64,000 bases of DNA, taken from NCBI GenBank assembly GCA_001513025.1, contig LFRZ01000082.1:38145-102144 (forward strand). Direction: 5' to 3'. A model generated the notes under the pieces. It saw only the letters and a list, made by a program, of their open reading frames with translations. It searched no databases and was not told the DNA's origin. The first letter of the stretch is position 1, and each line of letters begins with the position of its first letter. Positions 37,931-46,184 of this stretch are shown here, piece after piece. The DNA is from Gammaproteobacteria bacterium DTU037. Lineage in GTDB: Bacteria; Pseudomonadota; Gammaproteobacteria; Pseudomonadales; Pseudomonadaceae. The position numbers were made by a program, and so were the translations under genes.

Positions 37931-37958
37931 GTGTTATGTGATTGTAGTTTGCTATCAA
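37931..37958 (-). promoter_or_regulatory. Candidate sigma70 promoter of ccoN1
   Basis: On the minus strand TTGATA (37958-37953) and TAACAC (37936-37931) are 16 bases apart. A TCAAC-TT-GTTGA inverted repeat (37955-37966) overlaps the -35. Weak prediction by eye. Confidence 0.3.
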
Positions 37959-38082
37959 CTTGTTGACGTAGCTCCTATCTTAGCGCATTTGCCCTATGAA
38001 TTAACACTAGGGCTTGGTAATACGGTTGTATATAGTCTTTGCTTGAGCGCGAAAGCGCCTTGATTAAGGTCAGTATTTGACT

Positions 38083-38121
38083 TAAAAACACTGGCAATAT
38101 GTATCAGTATATTGCCAGTGT
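38083..38121 (-). terminator. Terminator of the second ccoNOQP operon
   Basis: A perfect 13-base-pair stem (38088-38100 with 38109-38121) around an 8-base loop, followed on the minus strand by TTTTTAAG; it starts 12 bases past the ccoP2 stop. Confidence 0.88.
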
Positions 38122-38133
38122 GACGCTGAGTAA

Positions 38134-39054
38134 TTACTCCTTTTCGTTCGATAAGCTGTACACATATGCTGCCAGGATATGTACTTTATCTTGTCCTAAG
38201 TACTGCTCCTGTGCGGGCATGACACCGTTGCGGCCATTACGAATAGTTTGTTGCAGTTGCGTCAGGCTAGAGCCATAAATCCAGCCGGCACTGGCGGTTA
38301 AGTTTGGCGAGCCGAGCATAGCCATACCTTCACCATCGGCACCGTGGCAAGCGACACAGGTGGTCGCGTAGATTTCTTTACCCGCGTTGGTATCTGCTTG
38401 GTTACCTTCGGGTAATTTCAAGCCGGCCAGATCTTTACGCACATAAGCGGCAACGTTTTTTACCCCTTCCTCACCAATAATGGCGCCCCATGCGGGCATA
38501 ACACCGTTACGGCCTTGCAAAATACTGGTTTGAATAGAGGCGGTGTCACCGCCCCAGCGCCAATGTTGGTCTGCTAGGTTAGGGAAGCCAACGGCACCTT
38601 TAGCATCTGAGCCGTGACAAATTGAGCAGTAGTTGGCAAATAGACGTGAGCCCATTTTTAACGCCTGCGGGTCTTGTGCGACGTCTTCAATACTCATAGC
38701 GGCGTATTTAGCAAAGATGGGGCCGTAGGTTGCCTCGGCTTTATCCATTTCTCGCTCCCACTGTTTGGTGGATGTCCAGCCATCGTCGTAGCCTGGCAGT
38801 ACACCTTTCCAGTTACCCATGCCTGGGTAGAGGATTAAATACATCACAGCAAAGAGCAAGGTGCCGACAAACAGCATAAACCACCAGCGTGGCAGCGGGT
38901 TGTCGTACTCCTGAATACCATCAAAGGCATGGCCCATGGTTTGATCGGTGGTGTCGGGGCGTTGCCCTTTACGTGTTGCAAAAACCAGCCACGCCAGCGC
39001 TAGCAAGGTGCCAGAGGTGAGTAGCGTAATATACCAACTCCAGAATGAGGTCAT
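38134..39054 (-). CDS. ccoP: cbb3 oxidase diheme subunit CcoP (copy 2)
   Basis: The 306-residue product has the same layout as copy 1: two membrane helices, then two cytochrome c domains with CSICH and CVACH and the distal Met motifs ([16 protein letters not shown]). The sequence has diverged most between and after the heme sites. It overlaps ccoQ2 by 4 bases and ends the second operon. Confidence 0.96.
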   Translation of the reverse strand: MTSFWSWYITLLTSGTLLALAWLVFATRKGQRPDTTDQTMGHAFDGIQEYDNPLPRWWFMLFVGTLLFAVMYLILYPGMGNWKGVLPGYDDGWTSTKQWEREMDKAEATYGPIFAKYAAMSIEDVAQDPQALKMGSRLFANYCSICHGSDAKGAVGFPNLADQHWRWGGDTASIQTSILQGRNGVMPAWGAIIGEEGVKNVAAYVRKDLAGLKLPEGNQADTNAGKEIYATTCVACHGADGEGMAMLGSPNLTASAGWIYGSSLTQLQQTIRNGRNGVMPAQEQYLGQDKVHILAAYVYSLSNEKE

Positions 39055-39239
39055 TGGTGAGTACTCCTAGAATGATTTTGTACCAGAGCAGTATCGTCAT
39101 TTGGCTCGTCGCTGAAGGGCAGCATGGCTGCTTCAGTAAAGCTGTCGTTACGTTTGCTGCTGTACGCCCAAAATACGAGGCCAATAAAAGCCACTAAAAT
39201 CAAGGCTGTGCCTAAGCCACGCAGTGTTCCAATGTCCAT
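39051..39239 (-). CDS. ccoQ: cbb3 oxidase small subunit CcoQ (copy 2)
   Basis: A 62-residue single-helix protein nearly identical to copy 1 in its first 20 residues ([20 protein letters not shown]). ATG 39239 is chosen by alignment with copy 1; the longer open frame to 39299 only runs into ccoO2. It lies 4 bases after ccoO2. Confidence 0.94.
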   Translation of the reverse strand: MDIGTLRGLGTALILVAFIGLVFWAYSSKRNDSFTEAAMLPFSDEPNDDTALVQNHSRSTHQ

Positions 39240-39243
39240 ACAA

Positions 39244-39855
39244 TCACCGCTTATTCTTGATCGATGTGCCGAGTACTTGTAAGTACGCGACCAAGGCATC
39301 CATTTCAGTTTTGCCTTGAACCGCAGTCACTGCACCGCTGATATCAGTCGGCGTGTACGGCACGCCTAGCCAACTTAGAGCTTCCATTTTTGCCACAGTA
39401 TTTTTACCGCTTAGCGTGTTCTCTACGAGCCAAGGATAAGATGGCATTTTTGATTCAGGCACTACGTTGCGCGGGTTAAAAAGGTGAGCGCGATGCCAGT
39501 CATCTGAATAACGGCCACCAACGCGGGCCAAGTCTGGTCCGGTACGCTTAGAGCCCCATAAGAATGGATGGTCGTAGACACTTTCACCGGCGACAGAGTA
39601 GTGCCCGTAGCGTTCGGTTTCAGCGCGGAATGGCCGAATCATTTGTGAGTGGCAACCCACGCAACCTTCACGAATGTAGATATCACGGCCTTCCAGTTGC
39701 AGGGCGGTGTAGGGCTTTAAGCCCTCGACTGGCTCATTGACAATATCTTGGAAAAATAGCGGTACGATCTGTACCAGACCACCAATGCTCACTGCCAAGA
39801 CCATAAAGAGCGCCAATAGGCCAACGTTCTTTTCAAGTTTCTCGTGGTTTCTCAT
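39244..39855 (-). CDS. ccoO: cbb3 oxidase monoheme subunit CcoO (copy 2)
   Basis: A 203-residue cytochrome c subunit with one N-terminal helix and one heme site [12 protein letters not shown]. Its sequence is very close to copy 1 over the whole length, which suggests gene conversion or strong constraint. The start overlaps the ccoN2 stop by one base. Confidence 0.96.
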   Translation of the reverse strand: MRNHEKLEKNVGLLALFMVLAVSIGGLVQIVPLFFQDIVNEPVEGLKPYTALQLEGRDIYIREGCVGCHSQMIRPFRAETERYGHYSVAGESVYDHPFLWGSKRTGPDLARVGGRYSDDWHRAHLFNPRNVVPESKMPSYPWLVENTLSGKNTVAKMEALSWLGVPYTPTDISGAVTAVQGKTEMDALVAYLQVLGTSIKNKR

Positions 39856-41294
39856 TAGTGTGCCCCCTCTACGGAAAAGCGTGCAGCTGCAGCTGCTTCA
39901 GCAGGCTTAGCGCTCTTGATAGTTTTCCAGACGTTCCAAGCCATCAATAACATGCCGGTAAAGAAGATTGAACCACCGATCAGACGTACCACAAAGCCTG
40001 GGTGACTGACGTTAATCGCTTCGGCAAATGAGTAGGTTAAGGTCCCGTCGTCATTAATGGCGCGCCACATTAGACCTTGTGCAATACCGTTGACCCACAA
40101 TGAGGCGATATAGAGCACGGTACCGATGGTGGATAACCAGAAGTGAGTGTTAATCAGGCTAACACTGTACATTTGTTTGAGACCAAATAAGCGTGGAATC
40201 ATATGGTAGAGTGAGCCAATTGAGACCATGGCAACCCAACCTAAAGCGCCTGCGTGTACGTGACCAATGGTCCAGTCAGTGTAGTGAGACAGGGCGTTCA
40301 CGGTTTTAATCGACATCATTGGGCCTTCAAAAGTCGACATGCCGTAGAAAGCGAGTGATACCACTAAGAAGCGTAAAATCGGGTCGCTACGTAATTTGTG
40401 CCAAGCACCTGACAAAGTCATCATACCGTTGATCATGCCGCCCCATGATGGTGCGAGTAAAATCAGCGACATCACCATACCCAGTGATTGCGCCCAGTCT
40501 GGCAAGGCTGTGTAGTGCAGGTGGTGTGGGCCCGCCCAGATATATACAGCGATCAGTGCCCAGAAATGCACAATGGATAGGCGGTATGAGTACACTGGTC
40601 GTTCTGCTTGCTTAGGCACGAAGTAGTACATCATGCCTAAGAAACCTGCGGTTAAGAAAAAACCAACCGCGTTATGACCGTACCACCATTGCACCATGGC
40701 ATCGGTTGCACCGGCATACATGGAGTATGATTTGGTCATAGTGACAGGAACTTCCATATTATTGACAATATGCAGCATGGCCACTGTCAAAATAAACGCA
40801 CCAAAGAACCAGTTACCGACGTAGATATGTTTGACCCTGCGCTTGACCAGTGTGCCAAAGAAGACAATGGCATAACTGACCCAAACCACGGCAATTAGAA
40901 TATCAATTGGCCATTCAAGCTCTGCGTATTCCTTCGAGGATGTAAATCCAAGAGGCAGGCTGGTCGCCGCCAATAAGATAACCAGTTGCCAGCCCCAGAA
41001 AGTGAAAGCTGCTAGTTTTGGCGCAAAGAGCTGGGTTTGGCAGGTACGTTGCACCGCGTAGTAAGAGGTGGCAAAGAGCGCGCAGCCACCGAAAGCGAAA
41101 ATCACCGCATTGGTATGCAGTGGGCGTAGACGACCATAAGAGGTCCAAGGGAGGTCAAAGTTTAGTACAGGCCAGACCAGTTGAGCTGCAATCAAGATGC
41201 CAACCGCCATCCCGACAATACCCCATACCACCGTCATGATGGCAAACTGGCGAACCACCTTGTAGTTGTAGGCGGAACTCGTTGTCGTGTTCAT
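39855..41294 (-). CDS. ccoN: cbb3 oxidase catalytic subunit CcoN (copy 2)
   Basis: The 479-residue catalytic subunit has the same histidine motifs as copy 1 ([37 protein letters not shown]). Differences cluster at the N-terminus, around residues 110-160 and at the C-terminus. A perfect Anr box lies 107 bases upstream, so this is probably the low-oxygen-induced oxidase, as cco2 is in P. aeruginosa. Confidence 0.96.
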   Translation of the reverse strand: MNTTTSSAYNYKVVRQFAIMTVVWGIVGMAVGILIAAQLVWPVLNFDLPWTSYGRLRPLHTNAVIFAFGGCALFATSYYAVQRTCQTQLFAPKLAAFTFWGWQLVILLAATSLPLGFTSSKEYAELEWPIDILIAVVWVSYAIVFFGTLVKRRVKHIYVGNWFFGAFILTVAMLHIVNNMEVPVTMTKSYSMYAGATDAMVQWWYGHNAVGFFLTAGFLGMMYYFVPKQAERPVYSYRLSIVHFWALIAVYIWAGPHHLHYTALPDWAQSLGMVMSLILLAPSWGGMINGMMTLSGAWHKLRSDPILRFLVVSLAFYGMSTFEGPMMSIKTVNALSHYTDWTIGHVHAGALGWVAMVSIGSLYHMIPRLFGLKQMYSVSLINTHFWLSTIGTVLYIASLWVNGIAQGLMWRAINDDGTLTYSFAEAINVSHPGFVVRLIGGSIFFTGMLLMAWNVWKTIKSAKPAEAAAAARFSVEGAH

Positions 41295-41400
41295 ATTTGA
41301 AGGTTTCCATTCATATTTTTGGGCAGATAATCAGCCGCCTTATGGACATTAAAGAGGCTGTTGTCGAACAAAAGGATGGCTAAAGGCTCATCAGACGGTA

Positions 41401-41414
41401 TTGATAAGGGTCAA
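41401..41414 (-). promoter_or_regulatory. Anr box upstream of ccoN2
   Basis: TTGAT-AAGG-GTCAA matches the Anr consensus fully. A start site 41 bases from its centre would be near 41366, giving a leader of about 70 bases. The -10 at that spacing (CATCCT) is weak. Confidence 0.75.
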
Positions 41415-41452
41415 CAGTCCAATATTTTACTTTTTCATATAGTGATGAAATT

Positions 41453-42079
41453 ATGTCGATTTTATATACTCGCGCGCCTAATTCTTGCTGCACTTTAATC
41501 CTTGCGCACGGGGCTGGAGCGCCAATGGATAGTCCTGTTATGGAGTCGATAACCCAGCACTTAGTGGCCTTGGGGGTCAGTGTGGTACGCTTTGAGTTTC
41601 CCTATATGGCCCAGCGTAGGCTGGACGGAGTGCGTAGACCTCCGAATAAAATGGAGGTCCTGCAAGAGGCTTGGCGTGCGGTCTATAAAGAGGTGCGGGC
41701 ACAGACTGATCAGCCCATTGTATTAGCGGGCAAGTCGATGGGCGGACGGGTGGCGAGTATGCTGGCTGATGAATTACAGATAAGTGCGTTAGTGTGCGCT
41801 GGTTATCCTTTTTATCCCGCTCGAAAACTGGATAAACCGCGCATAGAGCATTTGCTCCGTTTGCGCACGCCAACCTTAATTGTGCAGGGTGAGCGTGATG
41901 CTTTAGGCTGTCGCGATGTGGTGCAGTCTTATACTTTATCTGCGGCTATAGCCTTTGAGTGGATGGCCTTTGCAGATCATGACCTTAAGCCTTTAAAACG
42001 TTCAGGTTTTAACCATGAGCAGTATTTGCAGCGTGCTGCGCTTAGTATTGTTGATTTTATAAAAGTGCATGTCGGCTAA
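41453..42079 (+). CDS. Alpha/beta hydrolase, Tex30/KANL3-like
   Basis: A 208-residue cytosolic alpha/beta hydrolase. It shows the strand-loop ILAHGAGAPMDSP, the nucleophile elbow GKSMGGRVA, an acid in VQGERDALG and the His in FADHDLKP, so the triad is complete. The family's substrates are not known. It is divergent from ccoN2. A hairpin covers its stop codon. Confidence 0.85.
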   Translation: MSILYTRAPNSCCTLILAHGAGAPMDSPVMESITQHLVALGVSVVRFEFPYMAQRRLDGVRRPPNKMEVLQEAWRAVYKEVRAQTDQPIVLAGKSMGGRVASMLADELQISALVCAGYPFYPARKLDKPRIEHLLRLRTPTLIVQGERDALGCRDVVQSYTLSAAIAFEWMAFADHDLKPLKRSGFNHEQYLQRAALSIVDFIKVHVG

Positions 42080-42101
42080 GCGGGCGGAGCTGGCCGACAT
42101 G
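42068..42101. terminator. Hairpin spanning the hydrolase stop codon
   Basis: CATGTCGGC (42068-42076) pairs perfectly with GCCGACATG (42093-42101); the TAA stop is in the loop, and TTTGGCTGTTT follows. It probably terminates the plus-strand gene before convergent ppnP. Confidence 0.5.
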
Positions 42102-42118
42102 TTTGGCTGTTTACGCGC

Positions 42119-42400
42119 TTAGCAGTATTCGCATAAATAGGCTGTATCAGTTGTTATTTTAATTAAGAAGCTGCTGTTGGCTGCGACGGTAAAATGTGTG
42201 CCTGCCGCAACGCTGCTCCAGTGTCCTGTAGTGGCCAGTTTCACCTCGGCACTGCCGCTGATAATATGCATCACTTCTGCGCTGGACGTGGTAAAAGTGT
42301 ATTCGCCTGGCGCCATTACGCCAATACTGGCGGGGGTTGTGTTGTGCGTGAAGCTGATTGATTTTATTGCGCCATTAAAGTATTGATTGACCTTAAGCAT
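42119..42400 (-). CDS. ppnP: Pyrimidine/purine nucleoside phosphorylase PpnP
   Basis: PpnP (YaiE, DUF1255) is a small cupin-fold phosphorylase that splits many nucleosides with phosphate. The 93 residues show the family pattern NQYFNGAIKSI, GVMAPGEYTFTTSSAEVMHI and the C-terminal DTAYLCEY. A monocistronic gene convergent with the hydrolase. Confidence 0.92.
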   Translation of the reverse strand: MLKVNQYFNGAIKSISFTHNTTPASIGVMAPGEYTFTTSSAEVMHIISGSAEVKLATTGHWSSVAAGTHFTVAANSSFLIKITTDTAYLCEYC

Positions 42401-42515
42401 GCTTAGAACTCGAGATAGGAAAGGCGTATAGCATAACCGTGCGTCGATTTGGCGTCACTATTTTGTCGATAAAGCGCGATGCGGTTAAACACATTATAAA
42501 ACAAGGTGGTGAGCT

Positions 42516-43388
42516 ATGGCGCGTATTGCGTTTATTGGTTTGGGTGCTATGGGCTATCCCATGGCAGGGCATTTAGCCGACAAAGGGCATACGGTGACGG
42601 TCTATAACCGTACTGCGGCTAGGGCTGAGCAATGGTTAACAGATTACCCAGGGCATATGGCTGTAACGCCGGCAAAAGCGGCGTTAAATGCAGAATTTAT
42701 TATGTGTTGTGTGGGTAATGATGATGATTTGCGAACTGTGACGCTTGGTGTTGATGGCGCTTTTAGCTCGATGGCCGAGGGCAGTGTGTTTATTGACCAT
42801 ACCACTGCATCAGCGCAAGTTGCTAAGCAGTTGGCCTGCGAAGCCACTCAGCGTGGTTTTGCGTTTTTAGATGCGCCGGTGTCCGGTGGTCAGGCCGGTG
42901 CACAAAATGGTGTTTTAACCATTATGGTGGGGGGTGAGCAGGCGGTGTATGAGCGTGTCGCCCCGATTTTGCAGTGCTATGCACGTATGCAGCGCTTGAT
43001 GGGTGAAGTCGGCAGTGGGCAATTGACTAAAATGGTCAATCAGATTTGCATTGGTGGCTTGCTGCAAGGTTTGGCCGAAGCGTTGCACTTTGCGCAGCAG
43101 GCTGGTTTGGACGCAGAGGCGGCGATGCAGGTGATTAGTCAAGGGGCGGCACAGTCTTGGCAGCTTGAAAATCGCTACCAGACGATGCTGGCTGGTGAGT
43201 TTGATTTTGGTTTTGCGGTTGAATGGATGCGTAAAGATTTTGCTATTGTCTTTGATGAGGCACGCCGTAATGGAGCCTCTTTGCCGGTGACTGCGCTGGT
43301 TGATCAGTTTTATGCTGATGTTGAAGCGCTGGGCGGTGAGCGTTGGGATACCTCCAGTCTGATTGCACGATTAAACACAAACCGCTAA
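42516..43388 (+). CDS. NAD(P)-dependent beta-hydroxyacid dehydrogenase
   Basis: A member of the 3-hydroxyisobutyrate dehydrogenase / tartronate semialdehyde reductase family (290 residues). The Rossmann motif is FIGLGAMGYPMAGHLA, the substrate motif FLDAPVSGGQAGAQNGVLTI, and the catalytic Lys lies in GQLTKMVNQICIGG. ATG 42516 follows GGTGG. The exact substrate cannot be assigned. Confidence 0.88.
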   Translation: MARIAFIGLGAMGYPMAGHLADKGHTVTVYNRTAARAEQWLTDYPGHMAVTPAKAALNAEFIMCCVGNDDDLRTVTLGVDGAFSSMAEGSVFIDHTTASAQVAKQLACEATQRGFAFLDAPVSGGQAGAQNGVLTIMVGGEQAVYERVAPILQCYARMQRLMGEVGSGQLTKMVNQICIGGLLQGLAEALHFAQQAGLDAEAAMQVISQGAAQSWQLENRYQTMLAGEFDFGFAVEWMRKDFAIVFDEARRNGASLPVTALVDQFYADVEALGGERWDTSSLIARLNTNR

Positions 43389-43402
43389 GTTAAGGTGATG
43401 CT

Positions 43403-43444
43403 ATGCGTGTAACGGCTCTGATAATGACATGGGTAGTGTGCTAA
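43403..43444 (+). CDS. Possible 13-codon leader peptide coupled to the YkgJ-type gene
   Basis: ATG 43403 follows AAGGTGATGCT and the frame MRVTALIMTWVVC ends in TAA at 43442-43444, whose last A is the first base of ATG 43444 (TAATG). The arrangement suggests translational coupling of the downstream gene; it may also be chance. No homologue is known to me. Confidence 0.3.
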   Translation: MRVTALIMTWVVC

Positions 43445-43704
43445 TGGAGTGCCGAATGGGCTGCGGTGCCTGCTGTATTGCGCCGTCGATACATACGCCG
43501 ATGCCTAATATGCCGCAGGGTAAAAAAGCAGGTGAGCGCTGCTTAAATTTAACCAGTGATAATTTATGTCAGCTGTTTGGCCTGCCAGAGCGTCCTGCGT
43601 TTTGTGGGGTATTTCAAGCAGAAATCAGTGTGTGCGGTGCGAGTCAGGCAGAGGCTATTCGTTTAATCGGATGGCTGGAAGACATGACGGGGCAGGCAAG
43701 CTAA
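43444..43704 (+). CDS. YkgJ-family cysteine cluster protein
   Basis: A small protein of 86 residues with MECRMGCGACCIAPSIHTPM followed by C at LNLTSDNLCQLF and PAFCGVF; the Cys pattern suggests an Fe-S or zinc site. ATG 43444 is preferred to 43429 because homologues begin MECR-x-GCGACC and because of the TAATG junction with a preceding short frame. Function is unknown. Confidence 0.8.
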   Translation: MECRMGCGACCIAPSIHTPMPNMPQGKKAGERCLNLTSDNLCQLFGLPERPAFCGVFQAEISVCGASQAEAIRLIGWLEDMTGQAS

Positions 43705-43742
43705 TGGATTGGGCGCTGGGCGCTCAATAGCGCCAATGACAT

Positions 43743-43778
43743 AAAAAAGGGCTGCTCATTATTGGGCAGCCCTTTTTT
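43743..43778. terminator. Bidirectional terminator between the YkgJ-type gene and gltA
   Basis: AAAAAAGGGCTGC (43743-43755) pairs with GCAGCCCTTTTTT (43766-43778): a 13-base-pair stem whose arms supply T-runs on both strands. Confidence 0.92.
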
Positions 43779-43795
43779 GTGCAGCTAAGACAGTA

Positions 43796-45079
43796 TTAAC
43801 GCTTGTCTACAGGTGTATAGTCGCGCTTGTCGTAGCCGGTGTACAGTTGACGCGGACGGCTGATTTTGTATGGACTTGAGAGCATCTCAGTCCAGTGTGA
43901 AATCCAGCCAACAGTACGTGACATAGCAAAAATCACTGTGAACATACTGGTTGGAATGCCGATCGCTTTCAGAATGATGCCTGAGTAGAAGTCAACGTTC
44001 GGGTACAGGTTGCGCTCTTTGAAGTACGGATCGTTCAATGCGTATTCTTCGAGTTTCATTGCCAAGTCAAGCTTAGGATCGATAACGCCCAGCTCTGCCA
44101 GGACTTCGTCGCAGGTTTGTTTCATTACTTGTGCGCGTGGATCGAAGTTTTTGTAAACACGGTGACCAAAGCCCATCAGTTTGAAGGGGTCGTTTTTGTC
44201 TTTGGCTTTGGCAATAAACTTCTCAATGTTTGACGCATCGCCAATTTCATCGAGCATGGTCAGAACGGCTTCGTTAGCACCGCCGTGCGCAGGTCCCCAG
44301 AGGGCTGCGATACCTGAGGCAATACAAGCGAATGGGTTGGCACCAGTAGAGCCCGCCAGGCGTACGGTTGAGGTTGAAGCGTTTTGCTCGTGGTCAGCAT
44401 GCAGAATAAAGATGCGATCCATTGCTTTAATAAGAGCAGGACTGAAACGCTTAATTTCTGCAGGGGTGTTAAACATCATGTGCAAGAAATTCTCTGAGTA
44501 GCAGAGATCGTTGCGTGGATACATGATGGGCTGGCCGATGGAGTATTTGTATGCCATGGCCGCAATGGTTGGCATCTTAGCGATCAAGCGGTGCGCAGAA
44601 ATTTCACGGTGCTTTGGATTGTTGTTGTCCAGAGAGTCGTGATAAAAAGCAGATAAAGCACCAACAATACCGCACATAATTGCCATAGGGTGAGCGTCGC
44701 GACGGAAACCATTGAGGAATGATTTCAGCTGCTCGTTAACCATGGTGTGTTTGCTGATGGTATCAACGAATTCTTTCTTTTGCTCTGCGTTGGGCAGTTC
44801 GCCATGCAGCAGTAAGTAGCACGTCTCTAGATAATCAGACTTGGCCGCAAGCTGCTCAATCGGATAGCCGCGGTGTAATAAAATACCTTTATCACCATCA
44901 ATATAAGTGATTTTAGACTCGCATGCTGCAGTCGACATAAAGCCTGGGTCATACGTAAAATAACCGCTAGCAATCAGATTGCGTACATCAATTACATCAG
45001 GGCCAATAGTACCGGTTAGAACTTGCAGTTCTACGGGGGCTGTGCCCTCGATGATCAACTGCGCTTTTTTGTCAGCCAT
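43796..45079 (-). CDS. gltA: Citrate synthase (type II)
   Basis: GltA condenses acetyl-CoA and oxaloacetate. The 427-residue length is that of the hexameric NADH-sensitive type. Catalytic residues are in the His-containing [14 protein letters not shown] and [13 protein letters not shown] motifs and the Asp of [15 protein letters not shown] precedes the ATG, and a good sigma70 promoter lies about 57-85 bases upstream. It is divergent from sdhCDAB. Confidence 0.97.
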   Translation of the reverse strand: MADKKAQLIIEGTAPVELQVLTGTIGPDVIDVRNLIASGYFTYDPGFMSTAACESKITYIDGDKGILLHRGYPIEQLAAKSDYLETCYLLLHGELPNAEQKKEFVDTISKHTMVNEQLKSFLNGFRRDAHPMAIMCGIVGALSAFYHDSLDNNNPKHREISAHRLIAKMPTIAAMAYKYSIGQPIMYPRNDLCYSENFLHMMFNTPAEIKRFSPALIKAMDRIFILHADHEQNASTSTVRLAGSTGANPFACIASGIAALWGPAHGGANEAVLTMLDEIGDASNIEKFIAKAKDKNDPFKLMGFGHRVYKNFDPRAQVMKQTCDEVLAELGVIDPKLDLAMKLEEYALNDPYFKERNLYPNVDFYSGIILKAIGIPTSMFTVIFAMSRTVGWISHWTEMLSSPYKISRPRQLYTGYDKRDYTPVDKR

Positions 45080-45135
45080 TGTGGCCTCCTAGTTATGCTT
45101 GGAATCATCACGGCCCCCCACGCAGGGCCCGCGAC

Positions 45136-45163
45136 ATAATAATGAGATAACTGCCAATGTCAA
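45136..45163 (-). promoter_or_regulatory. Sigma70 promoter of gltA
   Basis: On the minus strand TTGACA (45163-45158) and TATTAT (45141-45136) are 16 bases apart; the start would be near 45129, 50 bases before ATG 45079. Confidence 0.7.
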
Positions 45164-45286
45164 TTTGTACTGCATGCATAGTGTAACTGCTTAAAAGAAC
45201 AATTATCTCTGTCTAAAATTTCACGTACAGATATTTACGCTAAATGTCAAAGACGAGCAATGCGCATTTAGGCGAATGTTTTTGCG

Positions 45287-45316
45287 TTGTCATTCTAGTG
45301 TTTTTTGCACTATACT
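45287..45316 (+). promoter_or_regulatory. Sigma70 promoter of sdhC
   Basis: TTGTCA (45287-45292) and TATACT (45311-45316) are 18 bases apart. The start would be near 45323, giving a 5' leader of about 120 bases. Confidence 0.65.
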
Positions 45317-45324
45317 CGGTTGCT

Positions 45325-45374
45325 GACCGCCAGAGGCTTTGCCTATGCTGACGGTCGTCACTCCGATGGTGACG
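45325..45374 (+). promoter_or_regulatory. Two hairpins in the sdhC leader
   Basis: Hairpin 1: GACCG (45325-45329) with CGGTC (45352-45356), enclosing AGGC-TTT-GCCT (45334-45344). Hairpin 2: CGTCAC (45356-45361) with GTGACG (45369-45374), followed a few bases later by CTTTTTAC. Together they could form a leader control element; no known riboswitch class is recognised. Confidence 0.4.
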
Positions 45375-45444
45375 GGTACTTTTTACTAAGTGCCTTCCCG
45401 ACAACTCGCCCTGCAGTTTAGGGCTCTCTAAGTGTGAATACGCC

Positions 45445-45819
45445 GTGAATAGCCAACGACCTGTAAACCTAGATATTAGGACTATAAAACTTCCAAATAC
45501 CGCAATCTCTTCCATTTTGCACAGAATTACAGGTGTTATCCTGTTTGTAGGTATCGCTGTGCTGCTCTATGGACTCGACAAATCACTTGCCTCAGAGCAG
45601 GGATTTGCTGAAGTAAAAGAGTGCTTGACCAGTCCGCTGGCCAAATTCGTTGTTTGGGGTCTTCTCTCTGGACTGATGTACCACTTAACTGCCGGTATTC
45701 GCCATTTAATTATGGATTTGGATATTGGTGTCACGCTGGAAGGCGGAAAATTAGGTGCTAATTTAGTCTTTATTATTTCAGCCATACTGATTGTATTGAT
45801 GGGAGTCTGGATATGGTAA
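45445..45819 (+). CDS. sdhC: Succinate dehydrogenase cytochrome b556 subunit
   Basis: SdhC anchors succinate dehydrogenase and ligates heme b. The 124-residue protein begins NSQRPVNLDIRTIKLPNTAI, the standard pseudomonad N-terminus, and has three helices with the heme His in SGLMYHLTAGIRHL. The start is GTG 45445; no better ATG exists in frame. The stop overlaps sdhD. Confidence 0.96.
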   Translation: MNSQRPVNLDIRTIKLPNTAISSILHRITGVILFVGIAVLLYGLDKSLASEQGFAEVKECLTSPLAKFVVWGLLSGLMYHLTAGIRHLIMDLDIGVTLEGGKLGANLVFIISAILIVLMGVWIW

Positions 45820-46181
45820 CTAACGTAACAAACTTCTCTCGGTCTGGTCTGTATGACTGGATGGCTCAGCGAGTCACAGCTGTGGTATTGGCTGTCTACG
45901 TATTATTTCTATTGGGTTATATCTTAGCTAATCCAAATATGAGCTATGCCGAGTGGCAAGGGCTGTTTGCAAACAGCTGGATGCGTATCTTTAGTTTAAT
46001 GAGCCTTATCGCACTAAGCGCACATGCTTGGATCGGTCTATGGGCTGTTACTACTGACTATCTAACGCCCATGACACTCGGCAAATGGGCAACAGGTGTT
46101 CGATTTTTAGTCCAAGCGCTGTGCGGCATAATTATGTTCGTACTGTTCGTCTGGGGCATACAGATTCTGTGGGGAATTTGA
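45813..46181 (+). CDS. sdhD: Succinate dehydrogenase membrane anchor subunit
   Basis: The 122-residue anchor has three helices and a conserved His in ALSAHAWIGLWAVTTDY next to the quinone site. It overlaps sdhC by 7 bases and is 3 bases before sdhA, so the four genes are one transcript. Confidence 0.96.
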   Translation: MVTNVTNFSRSGLYDWMAQRVTAVVLAVYVLFLLGYILANPNMSYAEWQGLFANSWMRIFSLMSLIALSAHAWIGLWAVTTDYLTPMTLGKWATGVRFLVQALCGIIMFVLFVWGIQILWGI

Positions 46182-46184
46182 TTC

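Larger units (their letters stand above)
37761..38133. other. Intergenic region between the two ccoNOQP operons
   Basis: These 373 bases have no gene. They hold the terminator of operon 2 (38083-38121), a half-degenerate Anr-like sequence TTGAT-TAAG-GTCAG (38060-38073, 9 of 10) about 300 bases before ccoN1, and a candidate promoter nearer ccoN1 (37931-37958). Confidence 0.6.
45080..45444. other. Divergent gltA-sdhC control region
   Basis: These 365 bases have no gene. They hold a gltA promoter (minus, 45136-45163), an sdhC promoter (plus, 45287-45316) and a structured sdhC leader of about 120 bases with two hairpins (45325-45374). Confidence 0.65.

Noticed and set aside
38060-38073. Anr-like box TTGAT-TAAG-GTCAG between the cco operons
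   Set aside because: It is about 300 bases from ccoN1 and next to the terminator of ccoP2, with no correctly spaced -10, so I do not call it a ccoN1 control site.
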